Assembly (NCBI GenBank): GCA_944331945.1
Contig: CALVJC010000106.1
Location: 1-10,776 of the forward strand
Direction of reading: 5' to 3'
Source of the DNA: an uncultured Bacilli bacterium
GTDB taxonomy: Bacteria > Bacillota_I > Bacilli_A > RF39 > UBA660
Length of the DNA stretch: 10,776 nt
Position 1 is the first letter of the stretch. The number at the start of each line of letters is the position of its first letter. The translations under genes and the position numbers were made by a program. This document shows positions 1 through 5,165 of this stretch, piece by piece. The notes under the pieces are model-generated. The model was given only the letters and a program-made list of their open reading frames with translations, had not been told where the DNA came from and ran no database searches.

Positions 1-71
1 TAAAAAGAGGAATAAATCCTTTTGAATCTATCAAAGCTATATTTAATAAACAAATATTATTTTCATAATAA

Positions 72-95
72 AAGAGCAACTTTGAAATTACTCTT
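72..95 (-). terminator. Rho-independent terminator of the XRE regulator gene
   Basis: Arms at 72-79 and 88-95 form an 8-pair stem when read on the minus strand (one U-G wobble, loop of 8). On that strand the stem is followed by TTTTATT. It lies 45 bases past the stop of the minus-strand regulator gene. The plus-strand reading has an A-C mismatch but is also followed by a T-rich run, so weak bidirectional action is possible. Nothing else can be supported in the first 139 bases; the rest is plain AT-rich sequence. Confidence 0.6.
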
Positions 96-139
96 CTTTT
101 TCAGTGTCTAAGTCTGAACTGTTACAAAAACATTGGTGT

Positions 140-595
140 TTATACGGGGGTCGTTGTTTTTTCTTTCTTTTTGCCACCACAGAATTTACTAATTGGAATA
201 CGGTATGTTTTCGCTAGAATAATTAACTTTTCCGTTGGAATTCTATTTCTACCTTCTTCATAGTAGAAATAAGTAGATTGCCGAACGCCCAATAAATCGG
301 CAAACTCTTTTTGTGTTTTGTTGAGTTTATGTCGAAAGACGCGCAATCTTTTGCCAATAAACTCTTTGTCTACATTGTCTGGATATATAAGTTCTTGTTT
401 ATTTGAAGACAGTTCTAGTAGGTACTCTATATTTGTGTGGAATAATTTTGCTATTTCCACAATCTTTTCAATTGGAAAATTAACATCCCCTAGTTCCCAC
501 ATTGTATATGTGGAACGGTTAACTTTTAAAAGCTTCGCTAAAGTTTTTTGAGTCATGTCTTGATCTTCTCTTAGATCTCTAATTTTCCATCCCAT
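140..595 (-). CDS. Transcriptional regulator with two XRE-type helix-turn-helix domains
   Basis: A 151-residue cytoplasmic DNA-binding protein made almost entirely of two tandem Cro/C1-type domains, at about residues 4-62 and 80-138. Each shows the family pattern: a TQKxLAxLL or TQKEFADLL helix, then the recognition helix region (VNRSTYTMWELG and VRQSTYFYYEEG), then a helix containing IEKIVEIAK or TEKLIILAK. The tail is Lys/Thr-rich. No ligand-binding or peptidase domain is visible. Two such domains in one chain could read a two-part operator without dimerising. The start is ATG at 595 because AAGGTGG sits about six bases upstream; a GTG nine bases earlier overlaps that ribosome site. The gene is divergent from the peptide-export operon with only about 118 bases between them, so it probably controls that operon and itself. 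Function is inferred from position; the fold assignment is firm. Confidence 0.85.
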   Translation of the reverse strand: MGWKIRDLREDQDMTQKTLAKLLKVNRSTYTMWELGDVNFPIEKIVEIAKLFHTNIEYLLELSSNKQELIYPDNVDKEFIGKRLRVFRHKLNKTQKEFADLLGVRQSTYFYYEEGRNRIPTEKLIILAKTYRIPISKFCGGKKKEKTTTPV

Positions 596-656
596 CTTTA
601 CCACCTTGTGTTTATTTTATTACAGCCTTTTTAGGATATTATTAATTTGTCAAAAT

Positions 657-672
657 AACTGATAAATCAATT
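657..672. promoter_or_regulatory. Candidate operator palindrome in the divergent control region
   Basis: The core TGATAAATCA (660-669) is two perfect 4-base arms around AA. It extends to AA...TT at 657-658 and 671-672 with one mismatched pair. It lies between a minus-strand TTGACA (the complement of 648-653, a possible -35 for the regulator, though no good -10 follows) and the plus-strand TTGAAA at 674. That is where a two-headed XRE regulator would bind to affect both promoters. Binding is inference; AT-rich palindromes of this size also arise by chance. Confidence 0.35.
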
Positions 673-673
673 T

Positions 674-700
674 TTGAAAAAGACTTGTTTTTTGTATAAA
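674..700 (+). promoter_or_regulatory. Candidate sigma-A promoter for the peptide-export operon
   Basis: TTGAAA at 674-679 and TATAAA at 695-700 are separated by 15 bases, slightly shorter than ideal. The expected transcript start near 706-708 would leave a leader of only a few bases before the ribosome site at 709. This is the only reasonable promoter-like pair before the exporter gene. Confidence 0.4.
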
Positions 701-708
701 TAATTAGT

Positions 709-716
709 AGGAGGTG
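709..716 (+). promoter_or_regulatory. Near-perfect Shine-Dalgarno that conflicts with the GTG start
   Basis: AGGAGGTG is a strong anti-16S match. An in-frame TAG stop at 708-710 means the only conventional start codon before the catalytic cysteine is GTG at 714, which lies inside this ribosome site and could not be used from it. At normal spacing the site points to ATT at 723-725, in frame. Confidence 0.6.
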
Positions 717-2798
717 TTAGTTATTCGACGTGTTCCTACGGTTTTACAAAGATACACTTATGATTGCGGTGTTTCCTCTTTATTAGCTATCTTGCGCTAT
801 TATGGAGGTGATGCTCCGCGAGAATGGTTAATCGAGAAGAGTGGAACTACTTCTTCCGGTGTTAGCTTTTATGGCCTTAGTCAAGCTGGAACTTTATTGG
901 GATTTTCGGTCGAAGGGTGTAAGGGAGACCTTTGTTCCTTTCCTTTTTCGACTTTTCCTATGATTGCTCATCTAAAAAAAGAAGAACAAGAACATTTTGT
1001 GGTTGTAGAAAAAGTTACAAAAAATTTTGTTTTTCTCATGGACCCTGCTTCTGGGCATTCTAAAGTAAAGATAGAAGAATACCAAACTCTTGCGACGGAA
1101 AACTATTTATGCTTTCATAAGACAGGTTATCTTAAAACAATTGAATTGAAAGCCTGCTGTCAGCATTTTTTTAGGACTTTCTTTTGGCGGCAGCGTCTTT
1201 CTTTGATTTTCTTTGGGCTATTAGGTTTTTGTTCCTTTTTCATCGAATTAATGATTTTGTTTCATTTTAAACTATTTGTTAATTATGCCGTTTTAGCTCA
1301 AAGTATTCAAAATGTTCTTTGGATAGGCGTGGTCTTCCTTCTTTTAAATTTATTAAAAATTGGTTTTTCCTTTTTTCTTGATCTTTATCAGGAAAAACTA
1401 GAACAACAACTGTCCTCCTTTTTCGAAAAACAATTAGGAAATACGTTACTAACACTTCCATACCTTTTTTATAAGACACGTTCTTCGGGAAGTATTTTAA
1501 CTTTTAAAGAAGAGTTATCACTCCTTTGTTCCTTTCCGATTACTTTTTTAAAATCTCTTTTTGTTTTATTACCTTTATTTCTATTTTTCCTTTTCTATTT
1601 CTATTTTCTTTCTTCCTTTTATTTTTGGTTGTTGTGCTTTGGTCTTTTGGCTTTCTTTCTTATTACGTGGTTTGAGAAGAAACATTATTCTTTAAAATGG
1701 AAAGAAAACCATGCTTTGAGAACCCAGCAGAATGATTTTTCCCTGCGAATGTTTCAAGAGATGGAAATGATAAAAGGGTTGCATCTTGAACGACATTATT
1801 TAAAGTCTTATCAAAAGGGAAGTAATTCTTTTCATGATAGTGATTATGGTCTGCATTTAAAAGAAATCCGTCAAAAAAACCTTTTTCAGGGAATTGAAAA
1901 ACTTCTTTATTTTACGCTCCTTATGTTGGGAGGAATTCATGTGATTGAGCAAAAGTATCGTTTTTCTACCTTTTTATTGTTAGAAAGTTTCCTTGGTATT
2001 TCTTTACAAGTGGGTAGTTCTTTTCTCTTTTTATGGTTTCAATATTCTCCTTATAAGAAAGCAAGAGAACATTTTGATGAATTATTTTCTTTAAAAAAAG
2101 AATTGCTTTTGCCGCATACTTCTTTGAAGGTAGAAATGGATCCTGAAATTACTCTTTCTCACTTAAAATACTCTTATGGTGATACGTTGGCCTTAAAAGA
2201 TGTTAATATTCATATTAAAGCGGGTAGTCATGTGTTTTTATATGGGAAAAGTGGCAGTGGAAAGAGTACCCTTGGAAAAATTTTAGGAGGTTTTTATGCC
2301 ATTCCTTTTGGTATGGTACGGATTGGTTCTGTTGACCTTATGCATTATAACTTGGATTATTTGCGAGAAGAAATTACTTATTATAGTTTTCTTGATTCTC
2401 TTTCTTCTGGAACGCTTTATGATAATCTTACGTTAGGAAGAAAAGTTTTGTTTTCTGAAATAGAAGAAGTATTAAAAATAACAGGATTTGATTTGGTATT
2501 AAAACGGAAAAAAATCACTTTACAAACCGATTTATCACAGTTAGGAAGTGATTTGAGTGCAGGAGAGAAGAGCCGTCTTTTATTAGCACGAGCTTTGCTT
2601 AAAAAAAGTAAAATTTATATCTTTGATGAGTGTTTTCAACATTTGGATAAGGAGAGTGAACGGCGCATTTTGTTAGCGATTTTTAGAAAGTATCCTCACG
2701 CGACGATTCTTTCTATTTCACATCGATTTACGTGTAAAGATTTATTTTCTCAAGTTTTATATTTAAAAGATGGAGTTTGTTATGAAGAAGTTTCGTAG
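714..2798 (+). CDS. C39-peptidase ABC exporter for double-glycine-leader peptides
   Basis: About 694 residues, the usual build and length of bacteriocin-processing exporters (LagD/PedD type). The protein cuts the leader after Gly-Gly and pumps the peptide across the membrane. The N-terminal C39 peptidase (about 1-125) has oxyanion Gln12, catalytic Cys18 in YDCGVSS, His94 in EHFVVV and Asp110 in MDPASG, so it looks active. Hydrophobic stretches at roughly 161-186, 200-225, 278-300, 302-320, 396-412 and 417-443 fit six membrane helices. The ATPase has Walker A GKSGSGKST (511-519), signature LSAGE (614-618), Walker B IYIFDE (Asp638, Glu639), D-loop HLD and switch His670. Oddities: the Q-loop position reads ITYYSFLDS with Phe559 where Gln is expected, and the start is unusual. 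GTG at 714 overlaps the Shine-Dalgarno; ATT at 723 is better placed and would give 691 residues. The next gene starts inside this one. The family is certain; the exact start is not. Confidence 0.93.
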   Translation: MLVIRRVPTVLQRYTYDCGVSSLLAILRYYGGDAPREWLIEKSGTTSSGVSFYGLSQAGTLLGFSVEGCKGDLCSFPFSTFPMIAHLKKEEQEHFVVVEKVTKNFVFLMDPASGHSKVKIEEYQTLATENYLCFHKTGYLKTIELKACCQHFFRTFFWRQRLSLIFFGLLGFCSFFIELMILFHFKLFVNYAVLAQSIQNVLWIGVVFLLLNLLKIGFSFFLDLYQEKLEQQLSSFFEKQLGNTLLTLPYLFYKTRSSGSILTFKEELSLLCSFPITFLKSLFVLLPLFLFFLFYFYFLSSFYFWLLCFGLLAFFLITWFEKKHYSLKWKENHALRTQQNDFSLRMFQEMEMIKGLHLERHYLKSYQKGSNSFHDSDYGLHLKEIRQKNLFQGIEKLLYFTLLMLGGIHVIEQKYRFSTFLLLESFLGISLQVGSSFLFLWFQYSPYKKAREHFDELFSLKKELLLPHTSLKVEMDPEITLSHLKYSYGDTLALKDVNIHIKAGSHVFLYGKSGSGKSTLGKILGGFYAIPFGMVRIGSVDLMHYNLDYLREEITYYSFLDSLSSGTLYDNLTLGRKVLFSEIEEVLKITGFDLVLKRKKITLQTDLSQLGSDLSAGEKSRLLLARALLKKSKIYIFDECFQHLDKESERRILLAIFRKYPHATILSISHRFTCKDLFSQVLYLKDGVCYEEVS

Positions 2799-3162
2799 GA
2801 AAAAACTACTTTTTACTGGTACTATTTTGTTACTACTTGTTTTTTTCGTTCAGTTTTTTCTGTTGTTTCGGATTCGTCTCTGGTCTTTTGAGGAATTTTC
2901 GATGGTATTTGATTCTTCTTCTACTTATTCGATTATGGCCTTAGAAGAAGAGGCATCCATTCTTTTACATCGAAATTATTTTTATGCGCATGGGAAAAAA
3001 GTTTCCTTTGAGATAGAAAGTTATGAGGCTTTTGAAGAATATGTTGTCGTACGTTTAAAGGTAGAACAAGATTTGGGAGGAGATGAAATGATTTCTATTT
3101 CTGTTCCAAAAGAAAAGAAGTCCATGTTTGATTTTATTGTAGAAAGTTGGAGGGTATTATGA
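2782..3162 (+). CDS. Small membrane-anchored protein, possible minimal HlyD-type export accessory protein
   Basis: 126 residues: a basic N-terminus (MKKFRRKK), one membrane helix at about 9-30, then about 95 residues probably outside the membrane, predicted largely beta. The C-terminal part (MISISVPKEKKSMFDFIVES) resembles the closing segment of bacteriocin-export membrane fusion proteins, where a beta strand is followed by a Lys-Lys-Ser/Thr-x-Phe-x-[DN]-[FY] end. Those proteins are normally about 450 residues with a long coiled coil and lipoyl halves, which are missing here. ATG at 2782 is chosen because TGGAG lies six bases upstream; ATG at 2770 has no ribosome site. The gene overlaps the end of the exporter gene by 17 bases, and its stop overlaps the next gene's ATG (ATGA), so the three are translationally coupled. 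A dedicated immunity protein is the main alternative. The family link rests on resemblance only. Confidence 0.65.
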   Translation: MKKFRRKKLLFTGTILLLLVFFVQFFLLFRIRLWSFEEFSMVFDSSSTYSIMALEEEASILLHRNYFYAHGKKVSFEIESYEAFEEYVVVRLKVEQDLGGDEMISISVPKEKKSMFDFIVESWRVL

Positions 3163-3302
3163 AAAAATTATCAACACAAGAATTAAAGAAAATAAAAGGG
3201 GGATTTTCTATTTTTGTCGCTTTTGGTATTGCGGCGCTTGTTTCTTTTATTGGTGGGGTGATTAGTGGTTATGTTCATCCAGAAAGTTGTGGAGGGGAAT
3301 AA
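3159..3302 (+). CDS. Double-glycine-leader peptide precursor, first of a pair
   Basis: 47 residues. Residues 1-15 are a textbook leader (LSTQELKKIKGG, matching the LSxxELxxIxGG pattern recognised by C39 peptidases). Cleavage after Gly15 leaves a 32-residue peptide starting FSIFVAFG. The mature part is very hydrophobic, carries a GxxxG helix-packing motif (GVISG), has no Lys or Arg, and ends HPESCGGE with a single cysteine. The ATG overlaps the stop of the preceding gene (ATGA) and follows GGAGG closely. The stop codon shares a base with the next ATG (TAATG). Location directly behind a C39 exporter makes it the likely substrate. It could be half of a two-peptide bacteriocin or a signalling peptide. 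I do not recognise the mature sequence as a known bacteriocin. Confidence 0.85.
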   Translation: MKKLSTQELKKIKGGFSIFVAFGIAALVSFIGGVISGYVHPESCGGE

Positions 3303-3472
3303 TGCAGAAATTAAAAGAAAAGGATCTTAAACAAATACGAGGTGGTACGACTATCTCAGGTAGCATTATAAATGCTTTTACGAGTCTATTTAAAACTTTG
3401 GTGAGTTTAGGAGAAAAAATAGGTTCGGCTTTACGAAGGATGGGAAGTGGTGAAATTTGTCCGCTCGAGTAA
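3302..3472 (+). CDS. Double-glycine-leader peptide precursor, second of a pair
   Basis: 56 residues. The leader of 15 (LKEKDLKQIRGG) gives a 41-residue mature peptide starting TTISGSII. The mature part looks like an amphipathic helix with Lys16, Lys24, Arg30 and Arg31, includes a GxxxG motif (GEKIG), and ends GSGEICPLE with a single cysteine. The last six residues, EICPLE, match the ExCxxE pattern of the peptide encoded just upstream (ESCGGE). ATG at 3302 is chosen over an upstream in-frame GTG at 3287 because GGAGGGG (3291-3297) sits at correct spacing before it and the leader then begins normally. Tight coupling (TAATG) with the first peptide suggests near equal synthesis. Together they resemble a class IIb two-peptide bacteriocin, which is an inference from layout and motifs. 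Confidence 0.85.
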   Translation: MQKLKEKDLKQIRGGTTISGSIINAFTSLFKTLVSLGEKIGSALRRMGSGEICPLE

Positions 3473-3564
3473 AGAAAATTCTTTTGGTTCTTCTTTTCCT
3501 TCTGGTACTTGTTTTTTTCTTTCTTTTGGGTCGCTTTTTGGGCCAAAAGTGCCTTCTTTTTTAA
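3457..3564 (+). CDS. Possible 35-residue single-helix membrane protein
   Basis: A short reading frame starting with TTG reads MSARVKKILLVLLF, continues as an uninterrupted hydrophobic helix to about residue 24, then GRFLGQKCLLF. The pattern is basic residues, one membrane helix, then a short tail with a lone cysteine. It overlaps the end of the second peptide gene by 16 bases, and GGTGA lies three bases before the TTG, a weak ribosome site. Very small one-helix proteins are plausible immunity or toxin partners next to bacteriocin genes. Against it: T-rich DNA readily yields Leu/Phe-rich frames, and the start is poor. No function is assigned. Confidence 0.3.
   Translation: MSARVKKILLVLLFLLVLVFFFLLGRFLGQKCLLF
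3523..3561 (+). terminator. Weak candidate terminator of the peptide operon
   Basis: CTTTTGG (3523-3529) pairs with CCAAAAG (3543-3549) in a 7-pair stem with a 13-base loop, followed after a few bases by a run of six T. The stem is short and the loop long, so this is tentative. It is nevertheless the only hairpin-plus-T-run between the peptide genes and the rpsU promoter. Confidence 0.3.
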
Positions 3565-3602
3565 AAAAATGGGCAGAATATGTAAAAATTAGTAAAATTT
3601 TG

Positions 3603-3632
3603 TTGTAATTTCAGATATTCCAGTGTTATAAT
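3603..3632 (+). promoter_or_regulatory. Promoter of rpsU
   Basis: TTGTAA (3603-3608), an 18-base spacer, then a perfect TATAAT (3627-3632) preceded by TG one base upstream (extended -10, TGTTATAAT). The predicted start near 3639 leaves a short leader with the ribosome site GGGAGGG at about 3653-3659. This marks rpsU as separately transcribed from the peptide operon. Confidence 0.7.
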
Positions 3633-3669
3633 CAGTTGTAGAAAAAAACGAAGGGAGGGATATGGTCAT

Positions 3670-3879
3670 ATGACACAGGTGCAGGTTAAAAATGGAAATT
3701 TGGATTATGCCATCAAAAGATATAAACAAAAGCTTGCCAAAAATGGTGTCCCTTCTGAAGCAAAGAAACATGATGCTTATGATAAACCAGGAGTAAGAAG
3801 AAGAAAGGCAAAGAAAGAAGCAATGAAAAATGCTCGAAAAAGTGCCCGTAAAAATGCGCGTAAAAGCGAGAGAGATTAA
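3670..3879 (+). CDS. rpsU: 30S ribosomal protein S21
   Basis: 69 residues, highly basic. The N-terminal half (VQVKNGNLDYAIKRYKQKLA) and the middle (GVPSEAKKHDAYDKPGVRRR) match the S21 family, a small-subunit protein that contacts the 3' region of 16S rRNA and helps initiation. It is about ten residues longer than typical S21. The extra length is a C-terminal run of the four-residue unit [N/S]ARK (about residues 54-69: NARK SARK NARK SERD), encoded by near-identical 12-base units. The start at 3670 has GGGAGGG at good spacing; an ATG at 3662 in another frame opens only a three-codon frame ending TGA. The gene has its own promoter and terminator. In Bacillus, rpsU also lies upstream of yqfC, so the position is conserved. 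Confidence 0.92.
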   Translation: MTQVQVKNGNLDYAIKRYKQKLAKNGVPSEAKKHDAYDKPGVRRRKAKKEAMKNARKSARKNARKSERD

Positions 3880-3880
3880 A

Positions 3881-3910
3881 AGTGTTTTGGAAAAGCAAAA
3901 TACTTTTTTT
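3881..3910 (+). terminator. Rho-independent terminator of rpsU
   Basis: AGTGTTTTG (3881-3889) pairs with CAAAATACT (3896-3904): nine pairs with one G-U, loop GAAAAG, followed directly by a T-rich tract from 3904. It begins one base after the rpsU stop codon. Confidence 0.8.
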
Positions 3911-3920
3911 CTTTTTGACA

Positions 3921-3945
3921 TACATATATATAGGTGATATATGTG
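3921..3945 (+). promoter_or_regulatory. Start-site hairpin holding the Shine-Dalgarno in its loop
   Basis: ACATATAT (3922-3929) and ATATATGT (3937-3944) are perfect complements, extendable by a T-G pair. The 7-base loop ATAGGTG contains most of the AGGTGA ribosome site, and the right arm covers the GTG start of the methyltransferase gene. The stem is almost all A-U, so it would melt easily. It could tune translation in response to temperature or ribosome loading; that role is inference. Confidence 0.4.
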
Positions 3946-4878
3946 AATATTATTGATCAAGAATTTTATTCTTTTCTTGCTAAAATGGATCAAATGACGG
4001 AAGAAGAGATCTTTTATAATATGAAAGATCGATTCTTAAAATTAGATCCAACCCTGCAAAATAATTTTGAAACTTTTTTAAATACCTTTTTATTTTGGGG
4101 AAAGTTAGAAAGAGAAAAACAAAATTATGAACAAATTGAAAAGAAAGCACAATTTTTGAAGAAACATGGAAAAGATTTTTTATTTCTTTATCAAACCTTA
4201 AAAGACTATCGTTCGAAAAAAATATTATTGGCAATTTTAAGAAATTACTATTATTATGATTTTAAGATGCTTTCGGAAGTAAAAGAGACTTGCTATGATC
4301 ATTATTTTGATTTGGATTTGGTTTCTTCTTCGAAAGATACTATTTTTGTTGATGTGGGGGCTTATACTGGGGATAGCATTGCTTCTTTTCAAGCTAATTT
4401 TCCGAATCAGTATCAGAAAATATATGGTTATGAAGTGACGGATGCTTCTTTGGCTCTTTTAAAAGATCAATACTGTCTTACTAATTCTATTCTTATTCAA
4501 AACAAGGCGGTATTTGATCGTAAGGCTTTGGTGGATGTAAAAATTAATGCTGTGAGTGATTCTTCCAATCGTATTGTCGAAGATGGTGGAGTGGTCGAAG
4601 CCGTTAGCTTAGATGAAGATATTCAAGAGCCCATTGGAATTATCAAGATGGATATTGAAGGTGGGGAAGAGAAGGCTTTGTTGGGGGCGAAAAAGCATCT
4701 TGCTACAGAACAGCCAACTTTACTTATCTCTGTTTATCATGGTTTTATGGATCTCATTCGTTTGCCCGAACTTATTTTAAATATTAACCCTCAATATGAT
4801 TTATATCTTCGTTATTATGGAAATGAAGTATTTCCAACCGAAATTGTTTTGATCGCAATTCCAAAGAAAAAAGAATGA
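3943..4878 (+). CDS. FkbM-type SAM-dependent methyltransferase
   Basis: 311 residues, cytoplasmic. The C-terminal half is a class I methyltransferase of the FkbM family: SAM-binding motif FVDVGAYTGD at 135-144, acidic strand end in YGYEVTD (about 161-167), and the family hallmark IIKMDIEGGEEKALLGAKKH (233-252) followed by LLISVYHGF and LRYYG. FkbM proteins usually O-methylate sugars or small molecules; the substrate here cannot be told. The first 125 residues are a Lys/Glu-rich helical extension with no recognised domain. The start is GTG at 3943, five bases after AGGTGA; a GTG at 3934 falls inside that site. The stop is 41 bases before the preferred start of yqfC. In Bacillus this gene is not part of the rpsU-yqfC region, so it looks like a lineage insertion. 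Confidence 0.85.
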   Translation: MNIIDQEFYSFLAKMDQMTEEEIFYNMKDRFLKLDPTLQNNFETFLNTFLFWGKLEREKQNYEQIEKKAQFLKKHGKDFLFLYQTLKDYRSKKILLAILRNYYYYDFKMLSEVKETCYDHYFDLDLVSSSKDTIFVDVGAYTGDSIASFQANFPNQYQKIYGYEVTDASLALLKDQYCLTNSILIQNKAVFDRKALVDVKINAVSDSSNRIVEDGGVVEAVSLDEDIQEPIGIIKMDIEGGEEKALLGAKKHLATEQPTLLISVYHGFMDLIRLPELILNINPQYDLYLRYYGNEVFPTEIVLIAIPKKKE

Positions 4879-4919
4879 GTTCTTTTATTTTACATAAAAG
4901 TATACTAGGTGATGTATCG

Positions 4920-5165
4920 ATGCGTTTATGGAATCCAATTGAGGACTATATTGAAGATCGAGAATTTCATTTTGATGTTTTTGACGATCGGATTCATGTG
5001 GTTAACTACTTAGAAATTTTGTCGGTTGGAGATGAGAAAATTATTATCTTAGGACCTCATCAAAAAATTTATCTTTATGGTTCTTCTTTTTCCCTTAGTA
5101 AATTATTTGATCAAGAATTGTTAATTGATGGAAAGTTATTAAAAGTGGAAGTTACCTATGAATAG
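4920..5165 (+). CDS. yqfC: Sporulation protein YqfC (YabP/YqfC family)
   Basis: 81 residues, a small all-beta protein of the YabP/YqfC family, known in Bacillus as a sigma-E-controlled sporulation protein. The family pattern is visible: FHFDVFDDRIHVVNYLEI, then a strand with ILGPHQKIYLYGSSF, then LLIDGKLLKVEVTY, corresponding to the V..Y/F.....I.L....G.L.I.G..L...G.I..I.Y pattern. The start is ATG at 4920, six bases after AGGTGAT (4907-4913). ATG at 4875 would add 15 residues and overlaps the methyltransferase stop, but has no ribosome site. It is followed with an 8-base overlap by yqfD, its constant partner in spore formers, which strengthens the call considerably. Confidence 0.85.
   Translation: MRLWNPIEDYIEDREFHFDVFDDRIHVVNYLEILSVGDEKIIILGPHQKIYLYGSSFSLSKLFDQELLIDGKLLKVEVTYE

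Noticed and set aside
1279..1479. Antisense open frame inside the exporter gene
   Set aside because: It is the complement of a strongly coding, T-rich membrane region, with no ribosome site or recognisable protein features.
3450..3608. A GTG-started frame of 52 codons after the second peptide gene
   Set aside because: Its translation is low-complexity Ser/Phe/Gly-rich, has no ribosome site, and runs into the -35 box of the rpsU promoter. The overlapping TTG frame is more protein-like.
3662..3673. A three-codon frame (ATG GTC ATA TGA) ending across the rpsU start as a leader peptide
   Set aside because: The ribosome site ends only two or three bases before this ATG but is ideally placed for the ATG at 3670. 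Probably coincidental.
3915..3943. TTGACA, 17-base spacer, TATATG as a promoter for the methyltransferase gene
   Set aside because: The boxes look good, but the transcript would begin around 3950, after the GTG start at 3943, and the -35 overlaps the rpsU terminator T-run. More likely chance AT-rich sequence.
3589..3993. Minus-strand open frames across rpsU and the start of the methyltransferase gene
   Set aside because: They run opposite rpsU, its promoter and its terminator, and their Phe/Ser/His-rich translations are what antisense of Lys-rich coding sequence gives.
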